Assembly (NCBI GenBank): GCA_947089145.1
Contig: CAMUJH010000029.1
Span: 1 to 52,627, forward strand
DNA: 52,627 nt
Direction: 5' to 3'
Source of the DNA: an uncultured Hungatella sp.
Lineage (GTDB): Bacteria; Bacillota; Clostridia; Lachnospirales; Lachnospiraceae
The position numbers and the translations under genes were made by a program. The notes below the pieces were generated by a model. The model made no database searches, was not told the origin of the DNA, and was given only the letters and a program-made list of their open reading frames with translations. This document shows, one piece after another, positions 51,988 to 52,627 of the stretch. Position 1 is the stretch's first letter. Each line of letters starts with the position of its first letter.

Positions 51988-52627
51988 ACCAATTCAGGTG
52001 GAAACAAGAGCCCCGGCGGGAAGACAGCCGCGGGGAGTGGGGCAGACCGGCCAGAAGTCAGACGGCCAATGGGCAGACGGGTTAGCCCGGGAATATGACC
52101 ATAAAATGGCAGGCCGCAGTGGGACGGCATATGAGGACGGCCAGGAAGAACGGGAGCCGGAAGGCGAGCCTATGCCGTCAGGAGGTTTGGGAATGGAAAG
52201 AGGCCGGGGCGGTTTTGCAGGTGAGAATGCAGAGGGCCGGACAGACGGAAGGACTCCTTACGGAGGCGGAGGGCAGACGGAGGGCCGGGATTCGGTTAAC
52301 GGACAGGCTTATGGAAACATCAGAGGAAACTACACAGGCGGGCAGGCTTATGGCGGAAGCGGATACGGCCAGGAGAGGCAGGCCCTGAGCAGCGGCGGAG
52401 GCCGCTGGACAGGTTCTGCATTTCAGAGATTAAATGACAGGCAGGGGCAGATCGCACGTAAGGAATCTGAAGGAGGGTACCGCAGCGGGCAGACAGGCAG
52501 CGGCCTGGGCCGCCAGGAAAACCGGCCGGCAAAAGCGGAGGCAGAGCGCTCTGACATCCAGACAGCAGGAAACAGCCTGGGAAGCCAGGCAGGACCTGCG
52601 GGCAACGGCCTGGGCCGTCAGCCAGGC
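51971..52627 (+). CDS. Gly/Gln/Arg-rich protein, partial (runs off the window)
   Basis: An uninterrupted frame of at least 219 codons reaches the window end without a stop. It starts at 51971, overlapping the DUF3048 gene by 17 bp, or at an in-frame ATG at 52193 that has a better ribosome site (AGGAGG, 52180-52185). The visible part is low-complexity: Gly, Gln, Arg and Glu dominate, with loose repeats such as GQAYGN/GQAYGG and GNGLGRQ/GSGLGRQ. No domain is recognisable yet; the folded part may lie beyond the edge. The third-position GC bias favours this frame as coding. Confidence 0.65.
   Translation, partial: MERTNRPIQVETRAPAGRQPRGVGQTGQKSDGQWADGLAREYDHKMAGRSGTAYEDGQEEREPEGEPMPSGGLGMERGRGGFAGENAEGRTDGRTPYGGGGQTEGRDSVNGQAYGNIRGNYTGGQAYGGSGYGQERQALSSGGGRWTGSAFQRLNDRQGQIARKESEGGYRSGQTGSGLGRQENRPAKAEAERSDIQTAGNSLGSQAGPAGNGLGRQPG

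Overview
The window looks like a chromosomal segment of a spore-forming Clostridia species, most likely a Lachnospiraceae relative of the Hungatella/Enterocloster type. This is inferred from the sporulation genes (ylbJ, yqfC, yqfD), the Firmicutes gene orders rsmD-coaD-ylbJ and yqfC-yqfD-phoH-ybeY, AGGAGG-type ribosome binding sites and moderate GC. No rRNA, tRNA, CRISPR array or known riboswitch was recognised.

Layout. 1-2800 is an accessory patch: an IS200-type element whose 3' flank is an array of small hairpins, a YhcG/DUF1016 PDDEXK nuclease with an unusual palindrome, 19-bp-spaced repeats and a frameshifted remnant of a serine recombinase. 2800-9530 holds a small unknown protein, a lipoprotein, an exported FAD/FMN reductase with a MerR-type promoter and a MerR regulator, a HAD phosphatase and an AraC regulator. 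9533-15006 is sbcDC; SbcC is very long because both coiled-coil arms carry three tandem modules. 15127-18806 is rsmD, coaD, a coiled-coil protein, ylbJ (minus strand) and an M23 peptidase.

18859-22861 is the most striking part: two different reverse transcriptases in tandem, separated by about 230 nt of foldable non-coding DNA. This is the layout of a type 3 defence-associated RT system (DRT3, UG3+UG8) with a candidate ncRNA between the genes. A RibD-like reductase follows. Then comes a 680-bp spacer with two oppositely oriented stem-loop elements: their ~61-nt loops are homologous, but their perfect 29-bp stems differ at 11 positions, all compensated. That pattern points to a selected structure and may be undescribed.

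24376-32361 is RNA modification (RsmF-like, RsuA-like), two zinc-ribbon/TM/LRR membrane proteins, a HAD phosphatase and a YgiQ radical SAM protein. 33922-36528 is an AT-rich NACHT ATPase with about 30 C-terminal pentapeptide repeats, a likely acquired immune-type STAND protein that stops at the ribosome binding site of a GntR regulator. GntR, a GntP permease and an IlvD/Edd dehydratase (36533-40739) form a sugar-acid uptake and catabolism cluster. Next are an orphan PTS EIIB-like protein, a chemotaxis receptor and a MerR regulator on the minus strand.

44328-52627 is housekeeping: a 44-aa membrane peptide, alaS, a 155-nt branched palindromic element, rpsU, and the yqfC-yqfD-phoH-ybeY-DUF3048 operon, ending in a Gly/Gln/Arg-rich gene cut off by the window edge. 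Two immunity-type loci (RT pair and NACHT) and a PDDEXK nuclease lie inside otherwise conserved chromosome. Similarity claims rest on motif recognition by eye; no database search was run.
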